Positions 1 to 9,237 of a DNA stretch of 64,000 nucleotides are shown piece after piece. The notes under the pieces were generated by a model. It was not told the origin of the DNA. It saw nothing but the letters and a program-made list of their open reading frames with translations, and made no database searches. Both the position numbers and the translations under genes were made by a program. The stretch comes from an uncultured Prevotellaceae bacterium (GTDB lineage Bacteria; Bacteroidota; Bacteroidia; Bacteroidales; Bacteroidaceae), in NCBI GenBank assembly GCA_900316285.1, contig ONCG01000001.1:295195-359194 (forward strand), read 5' to 3'. Numbering within the stretch: position 1 is the first letter of the stretch; every line of letters begins with the position of its first letter.

Positions 1-19
1 TTGTACACATTTCGGGCTG

Positions 20-50
20 CAAAGTTACGAATAAACGAGCAAAACACAAA
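20..50 (-). promoter_or_regulatory. Bacteroidetes-type promoter for a gene beyond the left edge
   Basis: Read on the minus strand, TAACTTTG (20-27) lies 19 bases downstream of TTTTG, matching the Bacteroidetes -33/-7 consensus. It points left, so the gene it serves begins outside the window. The same TTATTCGTAACTTTG string recurs before the GH25 gene. From about 50 to 239 there is only A/T- and G-rich sequence with a small GCCCC/GGGGC hairpin near 176-192, and no gene is seen. Confidence 0.55.
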
Positions 51-239
51 ATAAATTTCATTTTATTTTCATTTTCGGGCAAAAAAGTGGGTGCTCGTCC
101 TCCGATTTTCAGTTTGGGAAGAGGGGGGAGAAAAGGGCTTAAAGGGGAAAAAAGGGCATAAAGGGGAGATTTAGAGCCCCTTGATAAGGGGCGGCTATAA
201 TGCAGGGTTTTCATATCCACAAATAGAATGCTTTCGCAG

Positions 240-348
240 CCAACGGTAGGGGCAGACCCCCGTGTCTGCCCGTGAAATTAGGGGTGAACGGGCGTACAGG
301 TTGTTTTTTGTTGTTCGGGCAGACACGGGGGTCTGCCCCTACCGTTGG
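240..348. repeat. GTAG-footed hairpin doublet (REP/BIME-like) after trpA
   Basis: Perfect 33-bp inverted repeats begin CCAACGGTAGGGGCAGAC and face each other across about 43 bases. Each arm is itself a hairpin (GGGCAGAC / GTCTGCCC) preceded by GTAG, the foot sequence typical of REP elements moved by RAYT transposases. It begins 12 bases beyond the trpA stop and may also end trp transcription. A solitary arm of the same family is at 9109-9134. Confidence 0.8.
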
Positions 349-359
349 GTGTTCTCCCC

Positions 360-1148
360 TCAACCCTCGCTCTCTAGGGCTGCGAAGAGGCGGCGGAGGG
401 CCTCATCGGCATTGCCGGTTTCGTTGAGCAGGGTGACAAACTTCGAACCGATGATGGCACCGGCGGCATGGCTCTGGGCGGCCTGCAGCGTTTGCTTGTT
501 GCTGATGCCAAAGCCAATCATGCGGGGGTTGCGAAGGTTCATGGCGTCGATGCGGCGGAAATACTCCTGCTTCTGTTCGTCGAAGCTTTTCTGTGCACCG
601 GTGATGGCGGCACTGCTCACCATATAGATGAAGCCATCGGTGTTGTCGTCGATGAAGCGGACGCGCTCCTCGGAGGTCTCTGGTGTGATAAGCATGATGA
701 CTCGCAGCCCATAGCGGTCGGCGACGGGTTTCACGCTGTCGAGATAGTCGCGGAAGGGCAGGTCGGGAATAATCATACCACTCACGCCACTTTCCACACA
801 CGACTGGCAGAACGCCTCAATGCCATATTTCAGAATCGGATTCAGATAGCCCATGAGGATGAGAGGGATGTGCACCTGCTCCTTCACTTCGCGCAGCTGG
901 GCGAAGAGCTTGCGGAGCGTCATGCCATTGCGCAGCGCCTGCGTGGCAGCCGTCTGGATGACGGGTCCGTCGGCAAGCGGGTCGCTGAAGGGGATTCCCA
1001 CTTCCACGAAATCGATTCCCTGTCGTTGCATGGCGAGAATAACGTCGCCGGTGCCCTCGAGGGTTGGTGCCCCAGCACAGAAATAAAGGCTGAGCAGTTT
1101 CTTTTCGCCGCGACGGGCAAACACTTCATTGATTTTGTTGGATGTCAT
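360..1148 (-). CDS. trpA: Tryptophan synthase alpha chain
   Basis: This protein cleaves indole-3-glycerol phosphate to indole and glyceraldehyde-3-phosphate; the indole passes through a tunnel to TrpB in the alpha2-beta2 complex. It has 262 residues, normal for the family. The catalytic Glu segment FVEVGIPFSDPLADGP (about residues 48-63) and the loop Asp region are intact, on a TIM-barrel pattern. It is the last gene of the trp operon and its start overlaps the end of trpF by 23 bases, suggesting translational coupling. The stop is followed closely by a large hairpin doublet. Confidence 0.97.
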   Translation of the reverse strand: MTSNKINEVFARRGEKKLLSLYFCAGAPTLEGTGDVILAMQRQGIDFVEVGIPFSDPLADGPVIQTAATQALRNGMTLRKLFAQLREVKEQVHIPLILMGYLNPILKYGIEAFCQSCVESGVSGMIIPDLPFRDYLDSVKPVADRYGLRVIMLITPETSEERVRFIDDNTDGFIYMVSSAAITGAQKSFDEQKQEYFRRIDAMNLRNPRMIGFGISNKQTLQAAQSHAAGAIIGSKFVTLLNETGNADEALRRLFAALESEG

Positions 1149-1745
1149 ATAGAAATTGCTTTAAGAGTTCAACATTTTTTAGAGCGGGAGCAGCCTCGAA
1201 CCGACTATTCAGGTCGATGCCTGCCAACCGCGGATGACTGAAAGCACTGAGGTGAGAGGCGTCGTCGGGACCGATGCCACCGCTCAGCAGGAAAGGTGTG
1301 GAGCCGTCGTAATGAGCCAAGACGCTCCAGTCGAACTTACGGCCATTGCCGCCGACGAGCTGTGCCTTCGTGTCGAAGAGGAAGTAGTCGGCGAGCCCTT
1401 CGTAAAGACTCGTCTGCAACAGGTCGTCGCGAGTGGCGATGCTGAAGGCCTTGACAATCAGCAACCTAGCATCGCACGAAGACCGCAGGTCGCGCAGATA
1501 GGCCGGCGATTCGCTTCCGTGCAACTGCACCACGTCGAGTCCGAAGGCTTCCACGTGCTGGCACACCACGTCGAGTGGCGCGTCGACGAACACCCCTACC
1601 CTCTTCGCCCGCGTAGGCAGATAGGCTGGGCGCTGGCAGACACAGCGACTGGAGTGCTCCCAGAAGATGAAGCCCATCCAGTCGACGCCGAGTGCCTCTA
1701 CGGCGCGAATGTTTTCGGCTTCGCGCATGCCGCAGACCTTCACAA

Positions 1746-1749
<4 letters not shown>
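1126..1749 (-). CDS. trpF: Phosphoribosylanthranilate isomerase
   Basis: This enzyme isomerises N-(5'-phosphoribosyl)anthranilate to the 1-deoxyribulose form, the third step of tryptophan synthesis. The 207-residue TIM barrel opens with MIVKVCGMRE, which carries the catalytic Cys. The VQLHGSES segment and the C-terminal LSGGIGPDD phosphate-binding loop are present. It is a separate gene here, not fused to trpC as in enterobacteria. It overlaps trpC by 4 bases (ATGA-type) and trpA by 23 bases. Confidence 0.96.
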
Positions 1750-2517
<768 letters not shown>

Positions 2518-2526
2518 AGGACACAC

Positions 2527-3521
2527 TCACGAGTTCAGCTCGGCAAACTTCCAGAAGGTGGCGAGGGCGGAGCCGCTATCGATGCTTTCGCGGGCGATGG
2601 CGATGCACTCCTCGAGGCTCTTCTTGCCCTTTTCAAGCACTTGGATGCCGAAGGCGGCGTTGGCGAGCACGATGTTCTTTTGTGCGGGCAGAGCACGGTT
2701 TTCCAGCACGGCATCGAAAATCTGGGCGGCCTCTTCTTCCGTTGCACCACCGACGAGTTCCTCGGGTTTGGCAAAGTCGAAGCCAATGTCTTGTGGCTTG
2801 AAGACACGCTCATAGTCGTTGGTGGTGACCTTGAAATCGCTGGTGAGCGAGATTTCGTCGTAGCCGTCGATGGAGGTCACGATGCCATAGTCAATGCCGA
2901 TGCGCTGATAGACATTGCTATAGAGTCGCATCTGGTCGAGATTGGCCACGCCGAGCAACTGGCAGGGCGGTTGACTGGGATTGACCAGCGGACCCAAGAG
3001 GTTGAAGATGGTGGGGAACTGCAATGCCTTGCGGATGGGACCGACAAACTTCATCGCACGGGCGAAGAGCTGTGCGTGCAGATAGACGATGCCCGCCTCC
3101 TCGAGGCTACGGTTCAGGCGGTCGAGGTCGTCGGTGAAGCGAATGCCGTGATGCTGAATGACATTGCTGGCGCCGCTCACCGATGTAGCGGCATAGTTGC
3201 CGTGCTTTGCCACCTTGTAGCCAGCACCGGCAATGACGAAACAAGCCGTGGTGGAGATGTTGAACGTGTTCTTACGATCGCCGCCCGTGCCGACGACGTC
3301 GATATAGCGGTCGGCATTCAAAATGGCCGGCACACCGGTTTCCAAAATGCCGTCGCGGAAGCCCAACAGCTCGTCGACCGTCACCCCACGCATCTGCAGG
3401 GCAGTGAGCAAGGCGATGACCTGTTCGGCGGGGAACTCATCCTGCGTGATGCCCACGAGGATATTCTTCATCTCCTGACGTGTGAGCACTTCGTGGTTCA
3501 GGAGTTTCTGTAGTATTTCTT

Positions 3522-3525
<4 letters not shown>
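2527..3525 (-). CDS. trpD: Anthranilate phosphoribosyltransferase
   Basis: This enzyme transfers phosphoribose from PRPP to anthranilate. It has 332 residues, typical for stand-alone TrpD. The PRPP-binding loop DVVGTGGDRKNTFNIST (about residues 76-92) and the KHGNYAATSVSGASN segment are intact, and the N-terminal helical dimerisation domain is present. It overlaps trpG by 4 bases and is not fused to it, unlike in E. coli. Confidence 0.96.
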
Positions 3526-4100
<575 letters not shown>

Positions 4101-4105
4101 GGTGG

Positions 4106-5581
4106 TTACATTTTTTCTGCCATCATAATTGCCCTGCGCAATGCACCGAGCTTGTTGTTTACTTCCTGTAGTTCATACTCCTCGTCGCTCTTCGCCACGA
4201 TGCCTCCGCCGGCCTGGAACCACAGCTCGCCATTGCGACTGACGAACGTGCGGATGGTGATGGCCTGATTGAGCGAGCCGTCGAGGCCGATGATGCCGAT
4301 GCAGCCGCCATAGGCACCGCGGTTGTGGGGTTCGTATTGCGAGATGAGTTGCATGGCACGCACCTTCGGAGCACCGCTAAGCGTTCCGGCAGGGAAGGTG
4401 TCGATGAAAGCGCGGATGGGGTCGGCACCCTCGTCGAGCTCGCCCGAGACGCGCGACACGAGGTGGATGACGTGCGAGTAGTACTGCAGGTCCTTGAAGA
4501 AATCTACCTTCACATCGTGGCAGTTGCGGCTCAGGTCGTTGCGTGCCAGGTCGACGAGCATCACGTGCTCTGCATTCTCCTTCGGGTCGTTGCGCAGGTA
4601 TTCGGCACCGCGGCGGTCGGCATCGGCATCGCCTGTGCGGCGTGTCGTTCCGGCAATCGGGTCGATGTAGGCGCGCATTGCCCCCCTGCCCGATGTTCCG
4701 TCGCCAGCTCGTTGCCTCTCGATTCGGCAATGCGTCTCAGGCGATGAGCCGAAGATGCGGAAGCCACCGAAATCGAAGTAGAACAGATAGGGACTGGGGT
4801 TGATGCTTCGCAAGGCACGATAGAGCTTGAAGTCGTCGCCCTCGTAGCGTTGCACGAAGCGTCGCGAGAGCACAATCTGGAACACGTCGCCACGCAAGCA
4901 GTGGTCGATGCCCCGACGGATGTTGGCCTTGTGTTCTTCGTCGGAAAGCGTCGACGTAGCCTCGCCCAGCGGGTGGAAGTCGTAGGTGCGCACGTCGCCT
5001 CGGTTCATTGCCCGAAGCACCGTTTCAAGTCCGGAGGCATCGTCGAGCGTCACTAGCTTCAAGAGGTTGTTGTGGTGGTCGAAGACGATGATGGTCTTAT
5101 AGAGGATGTAGAGCATGTCGGGTGCGTCGTTTTTCACCTGCGTCTCGTCTTTGATGTTGATGCCTTCGAAGTAGCGCACGCTGTTGAACGACGTGTAGCC
5201 GAAGATGCCGAAGTAGTTTGCGTCGTCGCCTTCGACGTGCAGATGGTCGGTGAGGTCGTGGATGGCCTTGTCGGCGGTGTAGTCGCGGCTCATCTGGCGT
5301 CGCTGCTCACTGCCGTCGGGATAGCAAATCACGGCCTCGCCGTGACCAATGGCCACCGATGCGATGGGGCCCAGGCCGATGAACGAGCGCGAGTCGTCGG
5401 CGCGGTGATAGTCGGAGCTCTCCATGAGCACGCTTTGTGGATAGAGGTCGCGCAGCCGCAGATACACGCCCACGGGTGTGTAGAGGTCGGCGAGAATGGT
5501 TTTCGATACGGTTGTGAAAGCCCACCCCTTGCCCCTCCCCAAGGGAGGGGTATAGTTAGTCTTGCTGTTGTTTGTTTCCAT
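4106..5581 (-). CDS. trpE: Anthranilate synthase component I
   Basis: TrpE converts chorismate and ammonia to anthranilate, the first committed step. It has 491 residues with the chorismate-binding core: SPETHCRIE, PIAGTTRRTGD, DLARNDLSRNC, TFPAGTLSGAPKVRAMQLI and GAYGGCIGI. Two oddities are visible. The first 22 or so codons include TPPLGRGKGWAF, read from one arm of the palindromic repeat at 5519-5709. A segment of about 14 residues (QRAGDGTSGRGAM) lies between CRIER and AYIDPIAGT, where I would expect only a few residues. No downstream Met gives a better start, but a TTG at codon 14 is possible. Confidence 0.94.
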   Translation of the reverse strand: METNNSKTNYTPPLGRGKGWAFTTVSKTILADLYTPVGVYLRLRDLYPQSVLMESSDYHRADDSRSFIGLGPIASVAIGHGEAVICYPDGSEQRRQMSRDYTADKAIHDLTDHLHVEGDDANYFGIFGYTSFNSVRYFEGINIKDETQVKNDAPDMLYILYKTIIVFDHHNNLLKLVTLDDASGLETVLRAMNRGDVRTYDFHPLGEATSTLSDEEHKANIRRGIDHCLRGDVFQIVLSRRFVQRYEGDDFKLYRALRSINPSPYLFYFDFGGFRIFGSSPETHCRIERQRAGDGTSGRGAMRAYIDPIAGTTRRTGDADADRRGAEYLRNDPKENAEHVMLVDLARNDLSRNCHDVKVDFFKDLQYYSHVIHLVSRVSGELDEGADPIRAFIDTFPAGTLSGAPKVRAMQLISQYEPHNRGAYGGCIGIIGLDGSLNQAITIRTFVSRNGELWFQAGGGIVAKSDEEYELQEVNNKLGALRRAIMMAEKM

Positions 5582-5709
5582 ATTGTTGATATTGTTGCTG
5601 TTGTTGCTATAGTTTCTATAGTCCCTATAGTTGTTATAGTCTCTGATTCATTCCATTCTTCAGGACTATTCAAGCCCCCCTCCCTTGGGGAGGGGCTGGG
5701 GGTGGGCTA
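5519..5709. repeat. Inverted-repeat element joining the trpB 3' end and trpE 5' end
   Basis: Arms of about 32 bp (AGCCCACCCC..GCCCCTCCCC with AAGGGAGGGG) face each other at 5519-5550 and 5675-5709. The right arm encodes the last residues of TrpB (AHPQPLPKGGGLE) and the left arm the N-terminus of TrpE. The middle carries TATAG/GTTGTT microsatellite sequence and the 84-base spacer. Confidence 0.75.
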
Positions 5710-6883
5710 GATACGTTTCGATGTCCTTGTCGCCACGGCCGCTGACGGTGAGCACCACTACATCGTCGGGACGGAACGTGAGCTTTGAGAGGGCCGCCAC
5801 GGCGTGTGCCGACTCGATAGCAGGCACGATGCCTTCCAGGCGTGTGAGCTCGTAGCCGGCGCGAAGGGCCTCATCGTCGTTGATGCTAAGCACCTGCGTG
5901 CGACCCATCTGTGCCATGTGGCAATGCATCGGACCCACGCCGGGATAGTCCAGGCCGGCACTAATCGTGAAGGCCTCCTGGATTTGGCCGTCGTCGTCTT
6001 GCATCACGAGCATCTTCGCTCCGTGCAGGATGCCGGTGGTGCCCCGGTGCAGGGTTGCGGCGGTGTAGTCGGTGTCCCAGCCGTGTCCGCCAGCCTCGGC
6101 GAGCACGATTTTCACGCGGTCGTCGTCGGCATAGTGGTAGATGGTGCCGGCGGCATTGCTGCCTCCGCCGATGCATGCGAGGAGATAGTCGGGGTAGTCG
6201 CGGCCCGTCTTCTCCTGCAGTTGCCACTTCAGCTCCTCGGAGATAACACTTTGCATGCGTGCCACCAAGTCGGGATAGGGGTGCGGACCCATTGTCGAGC
6301 CAACGATATAGAACGTGTCGGCAGGATGGCAGCACCAGTCGCGGATGGCCTCGCTGCAGGCATCGGAAAGGGTCATGTTGCCCGTTCGCACAGGATGAAC
6401 CGTGGCACCGAGCATGCGCATGCGCTCCACATTGGTGTGTTGGCGCTCAATGTCGGTGGCTCCCATGAAAATCTCACATTGCATGTTCATCAGCGCACAC
6501 ACCGTGGCCGTGGCGACGCCGTGTTGGCCGGCACCGGTCTCGGCGATGATGCGGGTCTTGCCCATGCGACGGGCGAGGAGGATTTGTCCGATGGTGTTGT
6601 TGATTTTGTGGGCACCAGTGTGGTTCAGGTCCTCGCGCTTCAGGAACAGGCGGCAGCCATAGCGCTCGCTCATGCGACGGGCCTCATAGAGTGCCGACGG
6701 ACGACCTACGTAGTCCTTTAGCAGCTGGCGATACTCCTGTTGGAAACTCTCCGACTCCACGATGGGCAGGTAAGCATCCTGCAGCGCCTTCAGCGTGGCA
6801 TAGAGGATCTCGGGCACATAGGCTCCACCGAAAGCTCCGTAGAAGCCGTTTTCGTCTACTTGGAATTTGTGTTGCTTTGTCAT
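5666..6883 (-). CDS. trpB: Tryptophan synthase beta chain
   Basis: TrpB is PLP-dependent and condenses indole with serine to make tryptophan. It has 405 residues and is of the TrpB1 type. It shows the PLP lysine motif NHTGAHKINNTIGQ, the phosphate-binding CIGGGSNAAG loop, and GLDYPGVGP. It is the first gene after the trp leader, an order (B-E-G-D-C-F-A) seen in other Bacteroidetes. The C-terminus is extended past DIETYL by a tail read from the repeat at 5675-5709. Confidence 0.97.
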   Translation of the reverse strand: MTKQHKFQVDENGFYGAFGGAYVPEILYATLKALQDAYLPIVESESFQQEYRQLLKDYVGRPSALYEARRMSERYGCRLFLKREDLNHTGAHKINNTIGQILLARRMGKTRIIAETGAGQHGVATATVCALMNMQCEIFMGATDIERQHTNVERMRMLGATVHPVRTGNMTLSDACSEAIRDWCCHPADTFYIVGSTMGPHPYPDLVARMQSVISEELKWQLQEKTGRDYPDYLLACIGGGSNAAGTIYHYADDDRVKIVLAEAGGHGWDTDYTAATLHRGTTGILHGAKMLVMQDDDGQIQEAFTISAGLDYPGVGPMHCHMAQMGRTQVLSINDDEALRAGYELTRLEGIVPAIESAHAVAALSKLTFRPDDVVVLTVSGRGDKDIETYLAHPQPLPKGGGLE

Positions 6884-6919
6884 TTTTAATTATTAATTAT
6901 CAATTATCAATTACCAATT

Positions 6920-6955
6920 AAAAAAGAGGCCCGTCGCAAGAACGACAGGCCTCTT
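6920..6955 (-). terminator. trp attenuator hairpin
   Basis: On the minus strand a 12-bp stem (AGAGGCCTGTCG / CGACGGGCCTCT, one G-T pair) with a short loop is followed by TTTTTT. It lies between the leader peptide stop (6998) and trpB (6883), so it is placed to stop transcription before the structural genes when Trp-tRNA is plentiful. Confidence 0.9.
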
Positions 6956-6997
6956 CGAGTCTATTTCAGTGGACTTCTTTTGTACATGGCTATCTTC

Positions 6998-7042
6998 TCA
7001 CGATTTTTTGAATCTTGAGTATTGCCACCACCAGAAATTCAT
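6998..7042 (-). CDS. trpL: trp operon leader peptide, three adjacent Trp codons
   Basis: The 14-codon open reading frame encodes MNFWWWQYSRFKKS and stops with TGA. It begins about 35 bases after the predicted transcription start and is followed by the attenuator hairpin, then trpB. Three consecutive TGG codons allow ribosome stalling to report Trp-tRNA charging. A conserved arrangement of this kind upstream of trp genes is known as the Bacteroid-trp RNA motif. The antiterminator pairing was not worked out; a short GTGGC/GCCAT pairing between the Trp codons and the region after the stop is possible. Confidence 0.88.
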   Translation of the reverse strand: MNFWWWQYSRFKKS

Positions 7043-7085
7043 CACACTAGTCATAGTCAAGTCTACTTTGTTATAATTTCGGCGA

Positions 7086-7117
7086 CAAAGGTACACATAT
7101 TCTTTCAATCTGCAAAA
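7086..7117 (-). promoter_or_regulatory. trp operon promoter
   Basis: On the minus strand TTTTG is followed after 19 bases by TACCTTTG (7086-7093), the Bacteroidetes housekeeping consensus. Transcription would start near 7079, giving a leader of about 195 bases before trpB. Confidence 0.8.
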
Positions 7118-7275
7118 TTTTCAGACAAATTTTTTACAAACTGTTGCGTTAGTTGCGCAACAGACGAGCCGACAGGTGCCTCGCGCGCGTACCTTATATA
7201 TAATAGCAGGGAGAGTGCAGAATAGATAGTGCGACAAGAAGACGAGGGTGAGGACCAATTGTCCAGGCAGGCAGC

Positions 7276-7489
7276 ATGACGCTGAAAGCGTCTCCGCTCA
7301 GTAGCCGTGGGTCGGAACGACCTACGGAATGTATGCCGATAAAAGGCCACGCACGCTGAAAGCGTGCCCCAACGTCCTTTTGCAGGGCGACTCTTTCAGA
7401 GTCGATAATTTGTGGCAACATCCGTAATCCGTAGGTGCACCTTCGGTGTACCCACGGCTATTAAGCGGAGACGCCTTCAGCGTCTGACG
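7276..7489. repeat. Composite palindromic element (about 215 bp)
   Basis: The left arm (7276-7328, GACGCTGAAAGCGTCTCCGC) and right arm (7427-7489) are near-inverted copies of about 50 bp. Each contains small hairpins (GACGCTGAAAGCGTC; GTGCACCTTCGGTGTAC). Two further hairpins lie between them (7351-7367, 7388-7404). No gene is present between the trp promoter and 7670. Confidence 0.7.
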
Positions 7490-7670
7490 TCCCCTTCACC
7501 CCCCTCCTTCCACCTCTTTTTTCCCAAAACTCTTCCTCACTCTTCCCCCTTTTTCCCAAAACTTTTCATCCCCTCTCCACCCCAACTATCCAAAAGCAAT
7601 GCTTTTGGGCACATCGTCATTTTTTGTGTGTTAAAATATGTAAAAGCCTGGGGTTATTTGGGGTTTCTAG

Positions 7671-7701
7671 TTGCACCCTTCGAATATTTTTTGTAACTTT
7701 G
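7671..7701 (+). promoter_or_regulatory. Promoter of the 7708-7870 RNA
   Basis: TTG (7671-7673), 20 bases, then TAACTTTG (7694-7701) match the Bacteroidetes promoter consensus. No protein gene starts within 490 bases, so the direct product is an untranslated RNA or a long leader. Confidence 0.7.
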
Positions 7702-7707
7702 CATCAG

Positions 7708-7870
7708 CAAACGAGGGGCAACGGCGAAGGCAAATCTGCGCGTCAGAAAGACCGGTCCAGATGCAGCAGTTCAGCCTGACACCTTGCACAAAATTGCCGG
7801 GCAACGCCAGAGGAGCAGGCTTGTCTTGAACCCTAAAGACCACTATAGCAAAAGCTAATCCGTGAGGATA
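7708..7870 (+). ncRNA. Probable structured RNA (unidentified)
   Basis: This G/C-rich stretch stands out in A/T-rich surroundings and follows a good promoter. Nested pairings are visible by eye: GGCG (7723-7726) with CGCC (7805-7808), GGCAA (7729-7733) with TTGCC (7794-7798), and GTCAG (7742-7746) with CTGAC (7776-7780). I could not match it to SRP RNA, RNase P RNA, tmRNA or a known riboswitch. A tiny reading frame, MKSKIKKS, follows at 7873-7899. It could be a stand-alone RNA or the leader of the gene at 8197. Confidence 0.45.
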
Positions 7871-7898
7871 TCATGAAAAGCAAAATAAAAAAAAGTTA

Positions 7899-8158
7899 GG
7901 GAATATAGCTCAATACAGTATGGAGCATAGCTCTATACAGTGTGGAACATAGCTCTGAGAGGTCATGAGCATAGCTTTAGACCATAAGGAGCATTACTCT
8001 GGGCAATGTGGAGCATAGCTCCTGACGTCGGAAAGCATAGCTTTTGGCGTTGGAAAGCATAGCTCCAGCCATCGGAAAGCATAGCTTTAAGCATCGGAAA
8101 GCATAGCTCCAGGCATCGGGGAGTGTATCTTTCCGAAAGCGAGAAGTGTGCTCTTCAA
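7899..8158. repeat. 22-bp phased repeat array A (12 units)
   Basis: The AGCATAGCTC core recurs with its ATAGCT at 7905, 7927, 7949, 7971, 7993, 8015, 8037, 8059, 8081 and 8103, with two decayed units at 8125 and 8147: exactly 22 bp each time. Cores are palindromic (GAGCATAGCTC) while the 10-11 bases between them drift. It is the reverse-complement orientation of array B. Confidence 0.95.
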
Positions 8159-8196
8159 AAAGCGAGATCATTAACAAGATTATTAACAATTTAATT

Positions 8197-8994
8197 ATGA
8201 AGAAAGAAACAGAAAGTAAAAACAAAAACCATCGCGGGGAAGAACTCAGTTCTGGCCACGCCAAACCCAAATCGTTCATCTTGTATGTTGAACAGAAAAA
8301 GTGCGTAGATCTTCTCACGATCGAGCAGAAGGGGCTGCTTCTCGATGCCCTCTACCGAACCGTTGCAGGCGAGGATAGTGCGGACATCGAGAATGAACTT
8401 CCTATGGAAGTGAAGATAACCTATGCATTCATCAACTCCCAGGTAGAGCGCGATCAGGCGAAGTATCAAAAGACTTGCGAAAGCCGCAGCAAGGCAGCTA
8501 AATCGCGATGGTCTAAGCGTGAAGAAAATGCAAATGCATCTTTTGCAATGCTTAATAATACTGAGACTGAGACTGAGTCTTATACTGAGACTGAGTCTTA
8601 TACTGAGAAAGAAGAAATAAATTCTTCTTCCTCTTCTTCCTCTAAAAATGATAGCGACGCCGTCGCTGAGAAAGAGGATGAGGAGGAGGAGAAAAATTTT
8701 TCAGAAATCTTCAAGAAGGCGGAAGAGGCATGGATGCCTTGGTTCAACAGTTTGCTGAAAATGAACGGCAGTGCCATTCCTCCTCTCAAAATGATGACAC
8801 CTAAGCGAGCGAAGAAGCTCTGCCGGCTGGCAAGAAAGTACGGCAACGAAAAGGCACAAGAAGTCTTCCGACGAGCGGCACAAACCCCTTTCCTCAACGG
8901 CAAAGGGAAGAAAAGCACCTTCGTCGCATCCTTCGACTGGCTATTGGAGGAGAAGAACTTCCTGAATGTGTATGAAGGCAAGTTCTATGGGTAG
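8197..8994 (+). CDS. Phage replisome-organiser-like protein (DUF6291 type)
   Basis: The ATG at 8197 gives 265 residues; an earlier in-frame ATG at 8146 lies inside the repeat array and is unlikely. Residues about 25-105 (PKSFILYVEQ ... FINSQVERDQAKY) resemble the N-terminal domain of DUF6291 proteins. The C-terminus (KSTFVASFDWLL ... VYEGKFYG) resembles the end of phage replication-initiation proteins that load helicase. Between them is a low-complexity acidic/Ser linker read from ACTGAGACTGAG and TCTTCC repeats. It stands alone, 40 bases after array A. It may be a remnant of a phage or integrated element. Function is inferred from family resemblance only. Confidence 0.6.
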   Translation: MKKETESKNKNHRGEELSSGHAKPKSFILYVEQKKCVDLLTIEQKGLLLDALYRTVAGEDSADIENELPMEVKITYAFINSQVERDQAKYQKTCESRSKAAKSRWSKREENANASFAMLNNTETETESYTETESYTEKEEINSSSSSSSKNDSDAVAEKEDEEEEKNFSEIFKKAEEAWMPWFNSLLKMNGSAIPPLKMMTPKRAKKLCRLARKYGNEKAQEVFRRAAQTPFLNGKGKKSTFVASFDWLLEEKNFLNVYEGKFYG

Positions 8995-9020
8995 CCCACC
9001 CCAAGGGGTGGGAGTTCAGA

Positions 9021-9134
9021 AGGGTTCTTTCTCCGCTAAAGCTACGAAAGCGCCGCTTCGCGTCGAGCGGAGAAGGGTTTAGAAGGGTTCAGAAAGCTGG
9101 CGCCACATGTAGGGGCAGACCCCCGTGTCTGCCC
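9021..9134. repeat. Hairpin repeat CTCCGCT..AGCGGAG plus solitary GTAG hairpin
   Basis: 9021-9076 reads GTTCTTTCTCCGCT ... AGCGGAGAAGGGTT, an imperfect palindrome. The same module is found inside the doublets at 9238, 12385 and 23875 and, in frame, in the CE6-CE1 gene. 9109-9134 is one arm of the 240-348 doublet family. No gene is present between 8995 and 9360. Confidence 0.7.
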
Positions 9135-9237
9135 GCATAAAATAAGGTACACGCCTGCAAGGCTGAAGAACCCCAAGCGATCTTTGACTTATTGATACAA
9201 AATGGTATAGCCCAAATGGGGCTTCAGGCAATAAAAT

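Noticed and set aside
468-1241. Long plus-strand frame opposite trpA
   Set aside because: It is the complement of well-recognised trpA/trpF coding sequence and shows no family resemblance; similar long antisense frames occur opposite most GC-rich genes here.
7873-7899. MKSKIKKS as a second leader peptide
   Set aside because: It is too short and Lys-rich with no run of a regulated amino acid and no attenuator after it; it is noted only as a possible minor reading frame.
8146-8196. Longer start for the replisome-organiser-like gene
   Set aside because: The extra 17 codons lie in the decayed end of array A; the ATG at 8197 begins the recognisable protein.
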